Shown: piece by piece, positions 19,225-27,869 of the stretch
Numbering within the stretch: position 1 is the stretch's first letter
How the letters are laid out: each line of letters starts with the position of its first letter
From: JBIKWM01 sp044356305
GTDB lineage: Bacteria > Bacteroidota > Bacteroidia > UBA10329
Direction: 5' to 3'
Assembly (NCBI GenBank): GCA_044356305.1
Contig: JBIKWM010000030.1
Coordinates: 1 to 39,293 of the forward strand
Length of the DNA: 39,293 nt
Program-made: the position numbers and the translations under genes
Notes under the pieces: model-generated
Databases searched by the model: none
What the model saw: only the letters and a program-made list of their open reading frames with translations
Told to the model about the DNA's origin: nothing

Positions 19225-20532
19225 TCAGCGTTCTGTGTCCTTGAATGGGCTCGGATACTTGTTCACGCCCACCTGAATGCGGCTGAGCGAGTCTGACTCC
19301 TTGCGGAAAGCCGTTGCTGTGGTCTCGAGCATTGCCCTCACCCTGCCTTTATCCAGTGCCTTGAAATAGCCGCCCTCAGCTTCCATATCCTTGAATATCT
19401 GCCATGCCGCATTTCCGATGTTGTGGGTCATCTGCTCGAGGTAGAGACTGCCCGCCATGGGGTCAATCTGCCGGTGCAGTGCGGCCTCATCGCGCATCAG
19501 GTGCTGGGTGTTGATGGCCATGCGGAGCGCCAGGTCGTGGTCGCGGTCGGTGCGGAACGGATGGACCGTGAGCGCATCAGCACCCCCTATCACCGCGCTC
19601 ATGGCCTGAGCATTTGCGCGGAGCAGATTGTTCGGAACATCGAGCGTGGCGCGGTGCAGCAGCGATGTGGATGCATGCAGATAGGTGCGTGCGTGTTTCT
19701 CGCTGCATCCGTACTCCTGAAGCAGACGCGCCCACAGAAACCGCATGAGCCGTGTGCGCGCCACCTCGGGCAGAAATGACGGGCCCACCATGAACATGAA
19801 CCCGAAATGTTGGGCCATCGACTCCCAGCGCACCCCGTTCTCGCGCAGATGCAGCATCACTTCGTGGCCCAGGGCCAACGATAGCCCTATCTGCTGCGGG
19901 ATGTTGGCACCCGCCATGTGGAAAGCCGTGCAGTCGGCACCGATGCTGCCGAAACGCTCGCAGCCCTCGGCATTGAGGAGCAGTGGCATGAGCTGTTCCA
20001 TATACATTGCCGCATCAGGGCCCGAGAGAGGAGCCTCTAACCAGATACCGCCTTTTATCTCACCTTTTTTCAGGCCTGATGATGTGCACAGACGGAAGAA
20101 GGCCTCCTGTTTGCGCCTCGGGTTGCGGACATTTCTGAACCCGATACTCAGAATATCGAGCTGAATGCCTTCAAGCAGCACTGCAAGGTCCTGATCTGCG
20201 ATATTGGCATGGCCCAGATTGAAAGTGAGCCCATCGGCACCGCAGCGCAGCGCATACAGGGCCCGAGCGTTGGCCTGCCGCACGTCCTGCACCATAATCT
20301 CGGCATGGCCGTCCCAGTTATTGTCGCGGTCATTGAAACGCAGGTTGGCGATGTTCTGCCCGAACAGGGGCAGCTGACTTACCTCGCTGTAGGTCGGGGC
20401 AGGAGGTGTGCTGAAACCATCGGACCCGAGCCACAGGTCGGACCCGTCCAAGTCTTTGCCGCCCAACTCTTTGCGGAGCATATTTTTCCAGCGGTCGAGC
20501 AGTTGTTCGGAGTTATTCATTTCCTTTGTCAT
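19225..20532 (-). CDS. mutA: Methylmalonyl-CoA mutase small subunit
   Basis: This 435-residue protein resembles the large subunit barrel (GADGLTFNLGHANIADQDL, ADALTVHPFRTDRDHDLALR) but ends without a B12-binding domain, as expected of the non-catalytic partner in Bacteroidota. It is transcribed with the large subunit (76-nt gap). The ATG at 20532 is chosen because a -7-like element (TACATTCG) stands 6 nt before it; an ATG at 20520 is also possible. The gene is divergent from the T9SS gene at 20595. Confidence 0.95.
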   Translation of the reverse strand: MTKEMNNSEQLLDRWKNMLRKELGGKDLDGSDLWLGSDGFSTPPAPTYSEVSQLPLFGQNIANLRFNDRDNNWDGHAEIMVQDVRQANARALYALRCGADGLTFNLGHANIADQDLAVLLEGIQLDILSIGFRNVRNPRRKQEAFFRLCTSSGLKKGEIKGGIWLEAPLSGPDAAMYMEQLMPLLLNAEGCERFGSIGADCTAFHMAGANIPQQIGLSLALGHEVMLHLRENGVRWESMAQHFGFMFMVGPSFLPEVARTRLMRFLWARLLQEYGCSEKHARTYLHASTSLLHRATLDVPNNLLRANAQAMSAVIGGADALTVHPFRTDRDHDLALRMAINTQHLMRDEAALHRQIDPMAGSLYLEQMTHNIGNAAWQIFKDMEAEGGYFKALDKGRVRAMLETTATAFRKESDSLSRIQVGVNKYPSPFKDTER

Positions 20533-20538
20533 CAAAGG

Positions 20539-20546
20539 CGAATGTA
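20539..20546 (-). promoter_or_regulatory. -7-like element TACATTCG for mutA
   Basis: A TAnnTTCG variant on the minus strand, 6 nt before the ATG at 20532, predicting a near-leaderless mutAB transcript. Confidence 0.45.
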
Positions 20547-20594
20547 AACGTCACGCCTGACAGCCCGTCTCAAAACAATCATCACCAACAGAAC

Positions 20595-22616
20595 ATGAAG
20601 AGAACAATACTCACGTTGCTTGTTGCCAAGGCAGCCTTGCTGAGCGCATCGGCCCAGTGTTATGATGTGACGCAGGTGCCCTTCTACCCGTTTCCGTTCA
20701 TCAACGGGACACCGGTGGTCCTGAGTGATGATTCCCATTCGGGGGTTGTTCCCATCGGGTTCAGTTTCTGCTACTTCGGTCAGGACAGAACGGAGCTTGT
20801 CATATCCTCGAACGGCTACATCACGTTCGACCTTTCTTATGTGGGGCAATATTCGCCTTGGGCTGTGAATGGTGATGTGCCGAATGTGAATGCCCCACGG
20901 GAGGCCATCCTAGGACCATGGCAGGACATCAATCCCGGCATAGGAGGACAGATCGTGTATGCCACGTATGGACTGGCACCCTACAGGAAATTTGTTGTTA
21001 GCTACTACGATGTGCCCATGTTCTCGTGCACCAATATGCTGTTCAGGAATCAGATAGTGCTGTATGAGACGCTGAACATCATCGACATCAACATAGCGAA
21101 CAAGGAACTGTGTGGCACCTGGGGCAACGGTGCGGCCGTTGAGGGGATCACAGGACCGGATAGCACAGAGGCTTACGTGGTGCCCGGTCGGAATGCATCG
21201 ACCCAATGGACATCGACCGGAGACTGCTACCGTTTTATCCCGCAGTGCTACTGTGCCGCCCCGGCCGATATGGCTGCCGGCAATGTGGCCGGGAGCACCT
21301 ACTGGGACTATGACCAGGACTGCACCCAGGATGTGGGCGAGCCCGGCATGCCCAATGTGCGCTTTGATGTTCAGCCCGGCAATGGCACCGTTTGGAGCGG
21401 GTATCAGGGCAACATCGGTTTCATGGCCGATCCCGGTGCCATCACCATGCAGTTCAGCAGCCAGAATCCGTGGTACATGGCCTCGGCCTGTCCTGCCGGT
21501 CCTGTGGCGGTGAATGTGGAGGCCGATAGTACAGTGGGGCCCTACGATTGGGGCCTCGATGTGATCCCGTATCAGGACCTTGTGGTGTCGGCCTCATCGG
21601 GGTGGATGGCCACCTGTTTCAACAGCGTGCAGCAGATCCAGCTGTGCAACAACGGCAACATACCGGCCCAGAATGTGGTGCTGAGTGCCACTCTGCCATC
21701 CTTTCTGCTTAATGTGAGCACCAGCCTGCCCGCCACCACGAATGGCGATACACTCACGTGGACCTTCGCGTGGGTAGGTCCCGGAGAGTGCGTCAGCGTT
21801 CAGATCACCGATTCGGTGGACTGCGACCCAAACCTGCTCGGTCAGCTCGGTTGCGTGTCGGCATGGGCCAGCACCGACACTTCTGAGAGCGATGTGGCCA
21901 ACAACATGGACCAATCGTGCATGACCGTGGCCGCCTCGTACGACCCCAACGCCATCCATGTGCGGGTGGCCGATCAGGAGAATTCACCTTTTGTCTCCGA
22001 CCATCTCATCACATCGGCTGACAGGTTGGAGTACATCGTTCATTTTCAAAACACAGGCAATGCCCCGGCCTACAACGTATCAGTGCATGTGCCACTTTCA
22101 GGTCTGGTTGAAGCCACATCCATTGTGCCCGGGGCAGCGAGCCATATATGCACCCCACACATCGACAACGGGGTGCTGATCATTGACTATCCCGCCATCA
22201 TACTGCCCGATTCGCTCTCTGACCCTGCGGGGAGCCAGGGCTGGTTCCGCTTCACCGTTGATCAGGTGGCAGGCAACGGGCCGGGCACGGACATTGCGGC
22301 CGGTGCATCGATCTATTTCGACAACAACCCCGCTGTGGATACCGACACCGCCCATAGTGTGATCCTGATGGTAGGGATGCAGGATCATGCAACGGCCCCA
22401 GTGCTGATGCCCAATCCTACGGACGGACAGGTGAGGCTGACGGGCATGAACGGACCGATAAGGGTGGATGTGTGCGATGTGAACGGCCGCGTGGTGTATA
22501 GCAGTGAACAGACGCTCATGCGCGATTTCGACCTCTCTGCATTGGAGGCCGGGGTGTACGTGCTACGTGCCGTTGGGCCTGCTGAGACACTCACCGAGCG
22601 CCTCGTTATCCGCTGA
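20595..22616 (+). CDS. T9SS-secreted protein with DUF11/DUF7619-like repeat
   Basis: This is a 673-residue protein with a signal peptide (MKRTILTLLVAKAALLSASAQ). The N-terminal ~200 residues form a beta-rich module (VVPIGFSFCYFGQDRTELVI) of the kind seen in secreted Bacteroidota proteins. The middle holds SdrD/DUF11-like beta-sandwiches (LCNNGNIPAQNVVLSATLPS). Near 470-610 lies a conserved block starting YDPNAIHVR and containing YIVHFQNTGNAPAYNV and ASIYFDNNPAVDT, typical of the DUF7619 module found before sorting domains. The last ~75 residues are a T9SS type A domain (LMPNPTDGQVRL, GVYVLRAVG). The start at 20595 is set by the signal peptide. The role is structural or adhesive by inference; no enzyme motif was seen. 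Confidence 0.88.
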   Translation: MKRTILTLLVAKAALLSASAQCYDVTQVPFYPFPFINGTPVVLSDDSHSGVVPIGFSFCYFGQDRTELVISSNGYITFDLSYVGQYSPWAVNGDVPNVNAPREAILGPWQDINPGIGGQIVYATYGLAPYRKFVVSYYDVPMFSCTNMLFRNQIVLYETLNIIDINIANKELCGTWGNGAAVEGITGPDSTEAYVVPGRNASTQWTSTGDCYRFIPQCYCAAPADMAAGNVAGSTYWDYDQDCTQDVGEPGMPNVRFDVQPGNGTVWSGYQGNIGFMADPGAITMQFSSQNPWYMASACPAGPVAVNVEADSTVGPYDWGLDVIPYQDLVVSASSGWMATCFNSVQQIQLCNNGNIPAQNVVLSATLPSFLLNVSTSLPATTNGDTLTWTFAWVGPGECVSVQITDSVDCDPNLLGQLGCVSAWASTDTSESDVANNMDQSCMTVAASYDPNAIHVRVADQENSPFVSDHLITSADRLEYIVHFQNTGNAPAYNVSVHVPLSGLVEATSIVPGAASHICTPHIDNGVLIIDYPAIILPDSLSDPAGSQGWFRFTVDQVAGNGPGTDIAAGASIYFDNNPAVDTDTAHSVILMVGMQDHATAPVLMPNPTDGQVRLTGMNGPIRVDVCDVNGRVVYSSEQTLMRDFDLSALEAGVYVLRAVGPAETLTERLVIR

Positions 22617-22624
22617 TCGGACGG

Positions 22625-23206
22625 TCAGGCCCGCATCCGGGCATCGGCCACCCAGTTCCTGATCATGGTCATGCCGTGCGGTGTGAGCAGGCTCTCGGGG
22701 TGGAACTGCACCCCGCAGACAGGGAACGCGGTGTGGCGCAGCGCCATCAGCTCGCCATGGTCGTCTGTAGCGGTGATCCGCAGAACATCTGGCATCGTGG
22801 CCCTGTCTACCACCCAACTGTGGTACCGGCCAGTTGAGAGGCGGGCCGGAAGGCCCTGAAAGAGCGGTTCGGACGTGTCACACACGGTGATGGGCACATC
22901 TACACCGTGCAGCGGATGTGCGAGGTTGCGCAGGCCGGCCCCGAACGCCTCACCGATGGCCTGCATGCCCAGGCATACTCCCAGAATGGGCTTTGTAGGT
23001 GAATAGGTGCGGATCAACTCGGGCATGATGCCCGCATCCTTCGGAAGCCCAGGCCCGGGAGAGAGGACAATTCCATCATATTCCCCTGCATCTTCTATGC
23101 TTATCTCATCATTGCGGGCCACAACCACCGTGTCAGCACATTGCTCCAGGTAGTGGAACAGGTTGTAGGTGAACGAGTCGTAGTTGTCTAACAGGAGGAT
23201 GCGCAC
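22625..23206 (-). CDS. Anthranilate / aminodeoxychorismate synthase component II (glutamine amidotransferase)
   Basis: This 193-residue class I glutamine amidotransferase supplies ammonia to chorismate-using synthases (tryptophan or p-aminobenzoate pathway). The triad is visible: Cys78 in GVCLGMQ, His169 and Glu171 in VQFHPES. The GTG at 23206 gives the family N-terminus (M)RILLLDNYDSFTYNL and lies 4 nt after a -7-like element; an ATG at 23230 would add eight unrelated residues. No trpE, pabB or other trp gene is adjacent, so trpG and pabA cannot be told apart. The nearby biotin genes, and thyA-folA farther on, do not decide it. It converges with the T9SS gene, 8 nt away, and is divergent from bioD. 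Confidence 0.93.
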   Translation of the reverse strand: MRILLLDNYDSFTYNLFHYLEQCADTVVVARNDEISIEDAGEYDGIVLSPGPGLPKDAGIMPELIRTYSPTKPILGVCLGMQAIGEAFGAGLRNLAHPLHGVDVPITVCDTSEPLFQGLPARLSTGRYHSWVVDRATMPDVLRITATDDHGELMALRHTAFPVCGVQFHPESLLTPHGMTMIRNWVADARMRA

Positions 23207-23210
23207 GGGG

Positions 23211-23217
23211 CAAAGTA
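23211..23217 (-). promoter_or_regulatory. -7-like element TACTTTG for the pabA/trpG gene
   Basis: One base short of TAnnTTTG on the minus strand, ending 4 nt before the GTG start at 23206. This spacing supports GTG rather than the upstream ATG. Confidence 0.45.
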
Positions 23218-23266
23218 AGTAAGGCAACATGGGTAGCTGACGGGCAGAAAGCGGTGTGGCCGGGTT

Positions 23267-23273
23267 TACTTTG
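23267..23273 (+). promoter_or_regulatory. -7-like element TACTTTG for bioD
   Basis: The same heptamer as on the opposite side of this 72-bp divergent region, 5 nt before the bioD ATG at 23279. Confidence 0.45.
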
Positions 23274-23278
23274 CGACT

Positions 23279-23878
23279 ATGGTCAAGAGCGGTGTTTTCG
23301 TTACCGGGATCGGTACTGGAGTGGGCAAGACGGTGGTGGCCGCTGCATTGACCCGCCACTACCGGGCCGACTACTGGAAACCTGTGCAGTGTGGCGACCT
23401 CGAACAATCTGACTCCATGGCCGTGCGCCAATGGTCGGGGTCATCGGGCACTGTTCACCCCGAAAGGTACCGACTTACCAGGCCCATGTCTCCGCACGCG
23501 GCAGCCGCGGCCGAACAAGTGACCATTGAAGTGTCCGATTTCGTCCTTCCATCCACCCAAAGAAAACTGATAGTGGAAGGGGCCGGTGGGCTGCTCGTGC
23601 CGCTGAACCACAGGGAGACCATGGCCGACCTGATCTTGCACCTCGGTCTGCCTGTGGTGGTGGTGGTGCGTCATTACCTGGGCAGTATCAACCATACCCT
23701 TCTTACCTGTTCGGTGCTGAAGGAGAAAGGGATAGCGGTGGAAGGTCTGGTTTTCAATGGCCATGCGGTGCCCGAATCGGAAGAGGCCATTTTGGCGCTG
23801 AGCGGTATTCCCCTTTTTGGGCGTGTGCCCGAATTGACCTCAGGCGGGCTACCGACCTTTGTGCCTAATGCATCCTGA
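23279..23878 (+). CDS. bioD: Dethiobiotin synthase BioD
   Basis: This is a 199-residue ATP-dependent carboxylase that closes the ureido ring of 7,8-diaminopelargonate to give dethiobiotin. The P-loop GIGTGVGKT (residues 10-18) is intact, followed by YWKPVQCG (substrate-binding Lys) and IVEGAGGLLVPL, the conserved Walker B/substrate block. The C-terminal region GLVFNG matches the nucleotide-binding end. It overlaps bioA by 11 nt, indicating a tightly coupled bioDA operon. bioB, bioC and bioF are not in the window. Confidence 0.95.
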   Translation: MVKSGVFVTGIGTGVGKTVVAAALTRHYRADYWKPVQCGDLEQSDSMAVRQWSGSSGTVHPERYRLTRPMSPHAAAAAEQVTIEVSDFVLPSTQRKLIVEGAGGLLVPLNHRETMADLILHLGLPVVVVVRHYLGSINHTLLTCSVLKEKGIAVEGLVFNGHAVPESEEAILALSGIPLFGRVPELTSGGLPTFVPNAS

Positions 23879-25160
23879 GGCGATATCTGATTGGCACCAT
23901 GCAGATGCCCTGCATGTGTGGCACCCCTTTGACTGGGCCGATGAGGCGGCCATGCCGGTCATTGAGCGGGCACAGGGCACCACGCTGTATGCTGCCGATG
24001 GCCGCACCTACATTGATGCGATAAGCAGTTGGTGGGTCAATCTGCATGGGCACGGACATCCGGCCATTGCTGCTGCCATAGCCGAGCAGGCACAACGGCT
24101 GGAACACGTCATCTTCAGCGGATTCACGCACCGGCCCGGTATTGAGCTGGCCCAAAGGCTCCTGCAGTCGTGCGACATGCCCGGTGGCAAGGTCTTCTAT
24201 TCCGACAATGGTTCAACGGCAGTAGAGGTGGCCCTGAAAATGGCCGTGCAGCACAGCCATATACAGGGTGCGGGGCGGCACAGGATCATAGCTTTCGAAG
24301 GGGCCTATCATGGCGACACGTTCGGGGCCATGAGCGTGGGTGGGCGCGGCACCTTCAGCAGGCCGTTCGAGGGGCATCTGTTCGATGTGTGTCATATCCC
24401 ATTCCCCGAAAAAGGAAAAGAGGAACCGGCCGTTGAGGCCATGCGCCAATGGTGCGATGCCGATACGCTCTGTTTCATTTTTGAACCGCTGGTGCAAGGT
24501 TCGGCCGGCATGCGCATGTGCAGCCCCGAGGTGCTGAACAGGCTCATGGGTATTGCACGAGCCTGTGGCGCCCTGTGCATAGCCGATGAGGTGATGACCG
24601 GATTTGGCCGCACCGGCACCTTCCTCGCCACGCAGCAGTGCAGTGAGGCTGCCGATCTGGTGTGTCTGAGCAAAGGCATCACAGGTGGGTTCATGCCGCT
24701 GGGTGCCACGCTCTGTTCGGGTGCGGTGCATGCTGCCTTTGAGCAGGGCACCGGAAACCTAGAGCGCATGTTTCTCCACGGCCACTCCTACACGGGCAAT
24801 CCATTGGCCTGCGCGGCCGCTCTGGCAAGCCTCACGCTTACCCTGAGCCAACAGACCGAAACGGCTCTGGCGCGGATAAACGCAACGCACAGGGCATTTA
24901 TTGCTGAATGGCTGCCCCACGCGCCAACCGGTACCACGGCCCGCATCTGCGGCACCATATTGGCCATTGAATATCCTGCCACCACCGGTGGAGGCTATGC
25001 CGATGGCCTGCGGCAGCGCATGTACAGCCACCACATGCGCAATGGCATATTGCTGCGCCCGTTGGGCAATGTGTGCTACGTGCTGCCGCCCTATTGCATC
25101 ACCGGGGCCGAGCTGCTGGCGGTCTATCAGTCCATAATGGAGTTCGATCCCTCGAACTGA
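23868..25160 (+). CDS. bioA: Adenosylmethionine-8-amino-7-oxononanoate transaminase BioA
   Basis: This 430-residue class III PLP aminotransferase makes 7,8-diaminopelargonate, the substrate of BioD. Visible features: WHPFDW near the N-terminus, SSWWVNLHGHGHP, the PLP-phosphate region DNGSTAVEVALKMA, AYHGDTFGAMSVGG, the ring-binding Asp in CIADEVMTGFGRTG (D240) and the Schiff-base lysine K269 in CLSKGITGG. The C-terminus carries GILLRPLGNVCYVLPPY. The ATG at 23868 lies inside the end of bioD; a TTG three codons upstream is less likely. The gene downstream is convergent. Confidence 0.96.
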   Translation: MHPEAISDWHHADALHVWHPFDWADEAAMPVIERAQGTTLYAADGRTYIDAISSWWVNLHGHGHPAIAAAIAEQAQRLEHVIFSGFTHRPGIELAQRLLQSCDMPGGKVFYSDNGSTAVEVALKMAVQHSHIQGAGRHRIIAFEGAYHGDTFGAMSVGGRGTFSRPFEGHLFDVCHIPFPEKGKEEPAVEAMRQWCDADTLCFIFEPLVQGSAGMRMCSPEVLNRLMGIARACGALCIADEVMTGFGRTGTFLATQQCSEAADLVCLSKGITGGFMPLGATLCSGAVHAAFEQGTGNLERMFLHGHSYTGNPLACAAALASLTLTLSQQTETALARINATHRAFIAEWLPHAPTGTTARICGTILAIEYPATTGGGYADGLRQRMYSHHMRNGILLRPLGNVCYVLPPYCITGAELLAVYQSIMEFDPSN

Positions 25161-25239
25161 ACGATTGCCGTTCGGGTAAATGCAGGGATGCGCTGGTGTG
25201 CGGTCCCGACTTTCAGCTCCATGGAACCGCTGCCCGGCA

Positions 25240-25713
25240 TTACCACAGGGTCACGGTCACAGCACTGACGCGCCCCTGTGGGTCGAAATCGATCTCCAGC
25301 ACCTCATGATCGATTGATACGGCCTGGTCGGGCTCGTGCGTGGAGTAGCCGATGCACGCAGTGCAAGGGCCCTGTTCAACATCCGGGCCCAACAGGGCAA
25401 TCACCTCATCCCTTGTCTTTCCAATCAGAAGCCTGCTGTCCTTCAGGTCGTTGACCATGGTATAGCGGCCGCGCGGATCATCCTTCCACTCTGCACTGTC
25501 GAAAGGGCTTGAACGGATCCATGGCCCTATGAACCGGACATTGAACCACATGAATATGCCGATGAACACGAGAGGCAATACGAAGGTGGCGATATAGGGC
25601 GCGGCCTTCACATGCCCCAGGCCCATCTTATCGGATATCCGTCTGTAAAAACCGAATGACGGATAGAGCAGCACAATCTGCAGGGCGATGAACAGGATGA
25701 GATAACTGGTCAT
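25240..25713 (-). CDS. Membrane protein with BamE/SmpA-like C-terminal domain
   Basis: This 157-residue protein has two predicted membrane helices (residues about 2-22 and 40-60). A periplasmic or cytosolic domain follows, containing LLIGKTRDEVIALLGPD, the helix pattern of BamE/OmlA-like small domains. It then ends in beta-strand-like stretches (LEIDFDPQGRVSAVTVT). The family is not one I can name precisely. It is convergent with bioA and lies upstream of no obvious partner; the D-aminoacyl-tRNA deacylase gene ends 51 nt before its start on the same strand. Confidence 0.75.
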   Translation of the reverse strand: MTSYLILFIALQIVLLYPSFGFYRRISDKMGLGHVKAAPYIATFVLPLVFIGIFMWFNVRFIGPWIRSSPFDSAEWKDDPRGRYTMVNDLKDSRLLIGKTRDEVIALLGPDVEQGPCTACIGYSTHEPDQAVSIDHEVLEIDFDPQGRVSAVTVTLW

Positions 25714-25764
25714 TCGGATGTTCTTTGGTTATTCATCTGTTAATCGGATACCTGCACCTGCCGG

Positions 25765-26214
25765 TCATGCCTCGCGGCTATCGATGATGATGGTGACAGG
25801 GCCATCGTTCACAAGGCTCACCTGCATCATGGCACCGAACACACCCCCTGGCACCGGGCGGTCCAGCTCTTGGGCCAATGCGCCACGGAACCCCTCGTAC
25901 AGCGGGGCGGCCACCTCTGGCCGTGCGGCACGGATAAAACTGGGCCGGTTGCCCTTGCGGGTGCTGGCATGGAGCGTGAACTGACTTACCACCAGGGCCT
26001 CGCCCCCCATGTCGCACACCGATAGGTTCATGTGTCCTTCGGCATCGCTGAATATGCGCATGCGGGCCACCTTGCCCACCAGCCAGTGCAGGTCATCGGC
26101 CGTGTCGCCATCCTCCACCCCCAGCAGTATCAGCAGTCCCGGCCCTATGGCTCCCACCACCTCATCGTTCACTTTTACATGGGCCTGGGTCACGCGTTGC
26201 AGCACCGCTCTCAT
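25765..26214 (-). CDS. dtd: D-aminoacyl-tRNA deacylase
   Basis: This 149-residue protein hydrolyses D-amino acids (and glycine mischarged on tRNA-Ala) from tRNA. The family start MRAVLQRVTQAHVKV is clear. The active-site motif SQFTLHAST is followed by KGNRPSF, and the Gly-cisPro region appears as NDGPVT near the C-terminus. The length is standard. The ATG at 26214 is supported by a -7-like element 5 nt upstream; the longer frame to 26376 runs into the opposite-strand nuclease gene. It is divergent from that nuclease across only 40 bp. Confidence 0.96.
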   Translation of the reverse strand: MRAVLQRVTQAHVKVNDEVVGAIGPGLLILLGVEDGDTADDLHWLVGKVARMRIFSDAEGHMNLSVCDMGGEALVVSQFTLHASTRKGNRPSFIRAARPEVAAPLYEGFRGALAQELDRPVPGGVFGAMMQVSLVNDGPVTIIIDSREA

Positions 26215-26219
26215 GGCAC

Positions 26220-26227
26220 CGAATTTA
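26220..26227 (-). promoter_or_regulatory. -7-like element TAAATTCG for dtd
   Basis: A TAnnTTCG variant, 5 nt before the dtd ATG at 26214. Confidence 0.5.
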
Positions 26228-26242
26228 GAAACGCCCCATCGA

Positions 26243-26250
26243 TACTTTTG
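26243..26250 (+). promoter_or_regulatory. -7 element TACTTTTG for the DnaQ/GIY-YIG nuclease gene
   Basis: An exact TAnnTTTG, 4 nt before the ATG at 26255. With the dtd element it forms a divergent pair inside a 40-bp gap, so each promoter's upstream half must lie inside the opposite gene. Confidence 0.6.
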
Positions 26251-26254
26251 CCCC

Positions 26255-27706
26255 ATGTCAGCACCCAAGGCCTCGCAGCTCGAACTGCCGTTGCAGGAGT
26301 TCGCGGTGCTCGACATTGAGACCACCGGAACCAGCAAGGCGGGAGGCATCACCGAGATAGCCATCATCATACACAATGGGGTAGAGGAGAAGCAGCGCTA
26401 CACCACCCTCATCAACCCCGAGCGCAGGATAGACCCCTATGTGGCCCGGCTTACCGGCATCACCGACCGCATGGTGGCCGATGCGCCCCGGTTTCACGAG
26501 GTGGCGCGCACCATATTGGACATGATAGGCGACCGCATCATTGTGGCGCACAACGCATCGTTCGACTATGGATTCCTCAAGGCCATGTACCGCAGCCTCG
26601 GGTTCAGGTTCGAGCGCGACACGCTCTGTACCATCGAGGCGGCCAGGGTCATTTTTCCCGGGCTTACATCATACGGGCTCAAGAACATAACGCGCGACCT
26701 GAACATTCCGCTCAACGGGCACCATCGTGCGCTGGGCGACACCGAGGCCACCGCCCAATTGCTGCGCATGCTGTATGCCAAAGATGCCGGTGCGCTGTTC
26801 AAGAAGGTGAAGCCCGACCTGCCCGATGTGCACATCCCGCCAAATCTGCCGCCCGACCAGCTCAAGGACCTGCCCGAGGAGGTGGGGGTGTACTATTTCC
26901 ACGACACCGATGGCAACATCATATATATAGGTAAGAGTGTGGACATCCGTAAGCGGGTGCTCCAACACTTCAATCCGGGCGAGAAACGTAAATGGGCCGA
27001 ACTCTGGAAAAAGGTCCATTCGCTCTCATACAGTTTCACAGGCAGCGAACTGGTGGCGCTGCTGTTGGAGACAGCCGAGATAAAACTCCATCAGCCACCG
27101 CTCAATCAGGCCAACAAAAGGCCGTATTTCCCCTATGCCATCTTTGACGAGGTGATGCCCGATGGGTTTGTCCGTTTCAGCATAGGGCGCAGCCGACCCG
27201 ACCGCGAGCCGCTGGTTGAGATGCGCTCCTACATGGACTGCCGAAGACTGCTGCTCAAAAAGGCCGAGGAGCACCGCCTGTGCCCGTGCCTGATGGGCAT
27301 TGACCGGGCCGACAACAGTTGCTTCAACTTTCAGGTGCACCGGTGCGAGGGCGCAGGTGTGGGCAACGAGGGCGTTGAGAGCTACAACGCCCGGGCCATG
27401 GAGCTGTGCACAGGCCTCGGTTTTCCGTATGCCGATGCATTCATCATCGGGCCGGGGCGCAACAGCGATGAGCGTTCGGTCATCCACATCTCAGACGGCA
27501 TCTACCGCGGCTTCGGATTTGTGGCCAGCGACATGGCCCACGCATCGCTGTCCGACCTCATTGATGGCATCCGACCGCAGAAGGACGACCCCGACATACG
27601 CAGGATCATACACGGCTACCTGCGCAAGGACCGCGAGCATAAGGTGGTGCTTTACACCCGCAACCAAGATGGCGAGCCCGTTTTCCGGTCCGGCCGGGCG
27701 AGGTGA
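26255..27706 (+). CDS. DnaQ-like 3'-5' exonuclease fused to a GIY-YIG (UvrC/Cho-like) endonuclease
   Basis: This is a 483-residue two-domain nuclease. Residues about 14-175 are a DEDDh exonuclease as in DNA polymerase III epsilon: D20 and E22 in LDIETTG, D104 in HNASFDYGFL, H157 and D162 in HRALGDTEA. Residues about 205-290 are a GIY-YIG domain: GVYYF at 211-215, YIGKS at 224-228, the conserved Arg in IRKRV, and a Glu in LLLETAEIKL. This resembles the N-terminal nuclease of UvrC and the Cho protein. The C-terminal ~190 residues contain CRRLLLKKAEEHRLCPCLMG, a Cys-rich segment like that after the GIY-YIG in Cho-like proteins. The fusion is known from several phyla; a DNA repair role is inferred. 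The 21-bp array starts 26 nt after the stop. Confidence 0.93.
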   Translation: MSAPKASQLELPLQEFAVLDIETTGTSKAGGITEIAIIIHNGVEEKQRYTTLINPERRIDPYVARLTGITDRMVADAPRFHEVARTILDMIGDRIIVAHNASFDYGFLKAMYRSLGFRFERDTLCTIEAARVIFPGLTSYGLKNITRDLNIPLNGHHRALGDTEATAQLLRMLYAKDAGALFKKVKPDLPDVHIPPNLPPDQLKDLPEEVGVYYFHDTDGNIIYIGKSVDIRKRVLQHFNPGEKRKWAELWKKVHSLSYSFTGSELVALLLETAEIKLHQPPLNQANKRPYFPYAIFDEVMPDGFVRFSIGRSRPDREPLVEMRSYMDCRRLLLKKAEEHRLCPCLMGIDRADNSCFNFQVHRCEGAGVGNEGVESYNARAMELCTGLGFPYADAFIIGPGRNSDERSVIHISDGIYRGFGFVASDMAHASLSDLIDGIRPQKDDPDIRRIIHGYLRKDREHKVVLYTRNQDGEPVFRSGRAR

Positions 27707-27732
27707 GGCCTGAGTCTTGAAGGAATCACCAC

Positions 27733-27869
27733 GGCTGCGATCGCTCCAAACACGACTGCGATCGCTCCAAACACGACTGCGATCGTTCCAAACATGCATG
27801 CGATCGTTCCGAACATGCATGCGATCGGCCCAAACACTCAAGCGATCGGCCCAAACACTCAAGCGATCA
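27733..27869. repeat. 21-bp tandem array of six units in three identical pairs
   Basis: Six 21-bp units run end to end, plus a partial seventh. Each unit is GCGATCG, two variable bases, CCAAACA, then five variable bases. The variable parts occur in adjacent pairs: CT/CGACT twice, TT/TGCAT twice, GC/CTCAA twice. One unit differs by a single base (CCGAACA). The period equals two helical turns and keeps all frames open. On the minus strand each unit translates as a heptad such as SVWADRL, HVWNDRM or RVWSDRS. The first units contain the palindrome GCGATCGC. I see no leader, cas gene or start codon that would make it a CRISPR or a gene. Confidence 0.9.

Noticed and set aside
23207..23230. ATG at 23230 as start of the glutamine amidotransferase
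   Set aside because: It adds eight residues outside the family N-terminus and would place the -7-like element inside the coding sequence; GTG at 23206 fits both.
27733..27869. CRISPR array
   Set aside because: Units are 21 bp with no separate unique spacers of usual length, variable parts come in identical pairs, and no cas gene is near.
27733..27869. Cyanobacterial HIP1 (GCGATCGC) signal
   Set aside because: The octamer occurs only as part of the tandem unit; the gene content is Bacteroidota, so there is no reason to infer a cyanobacterial origin.
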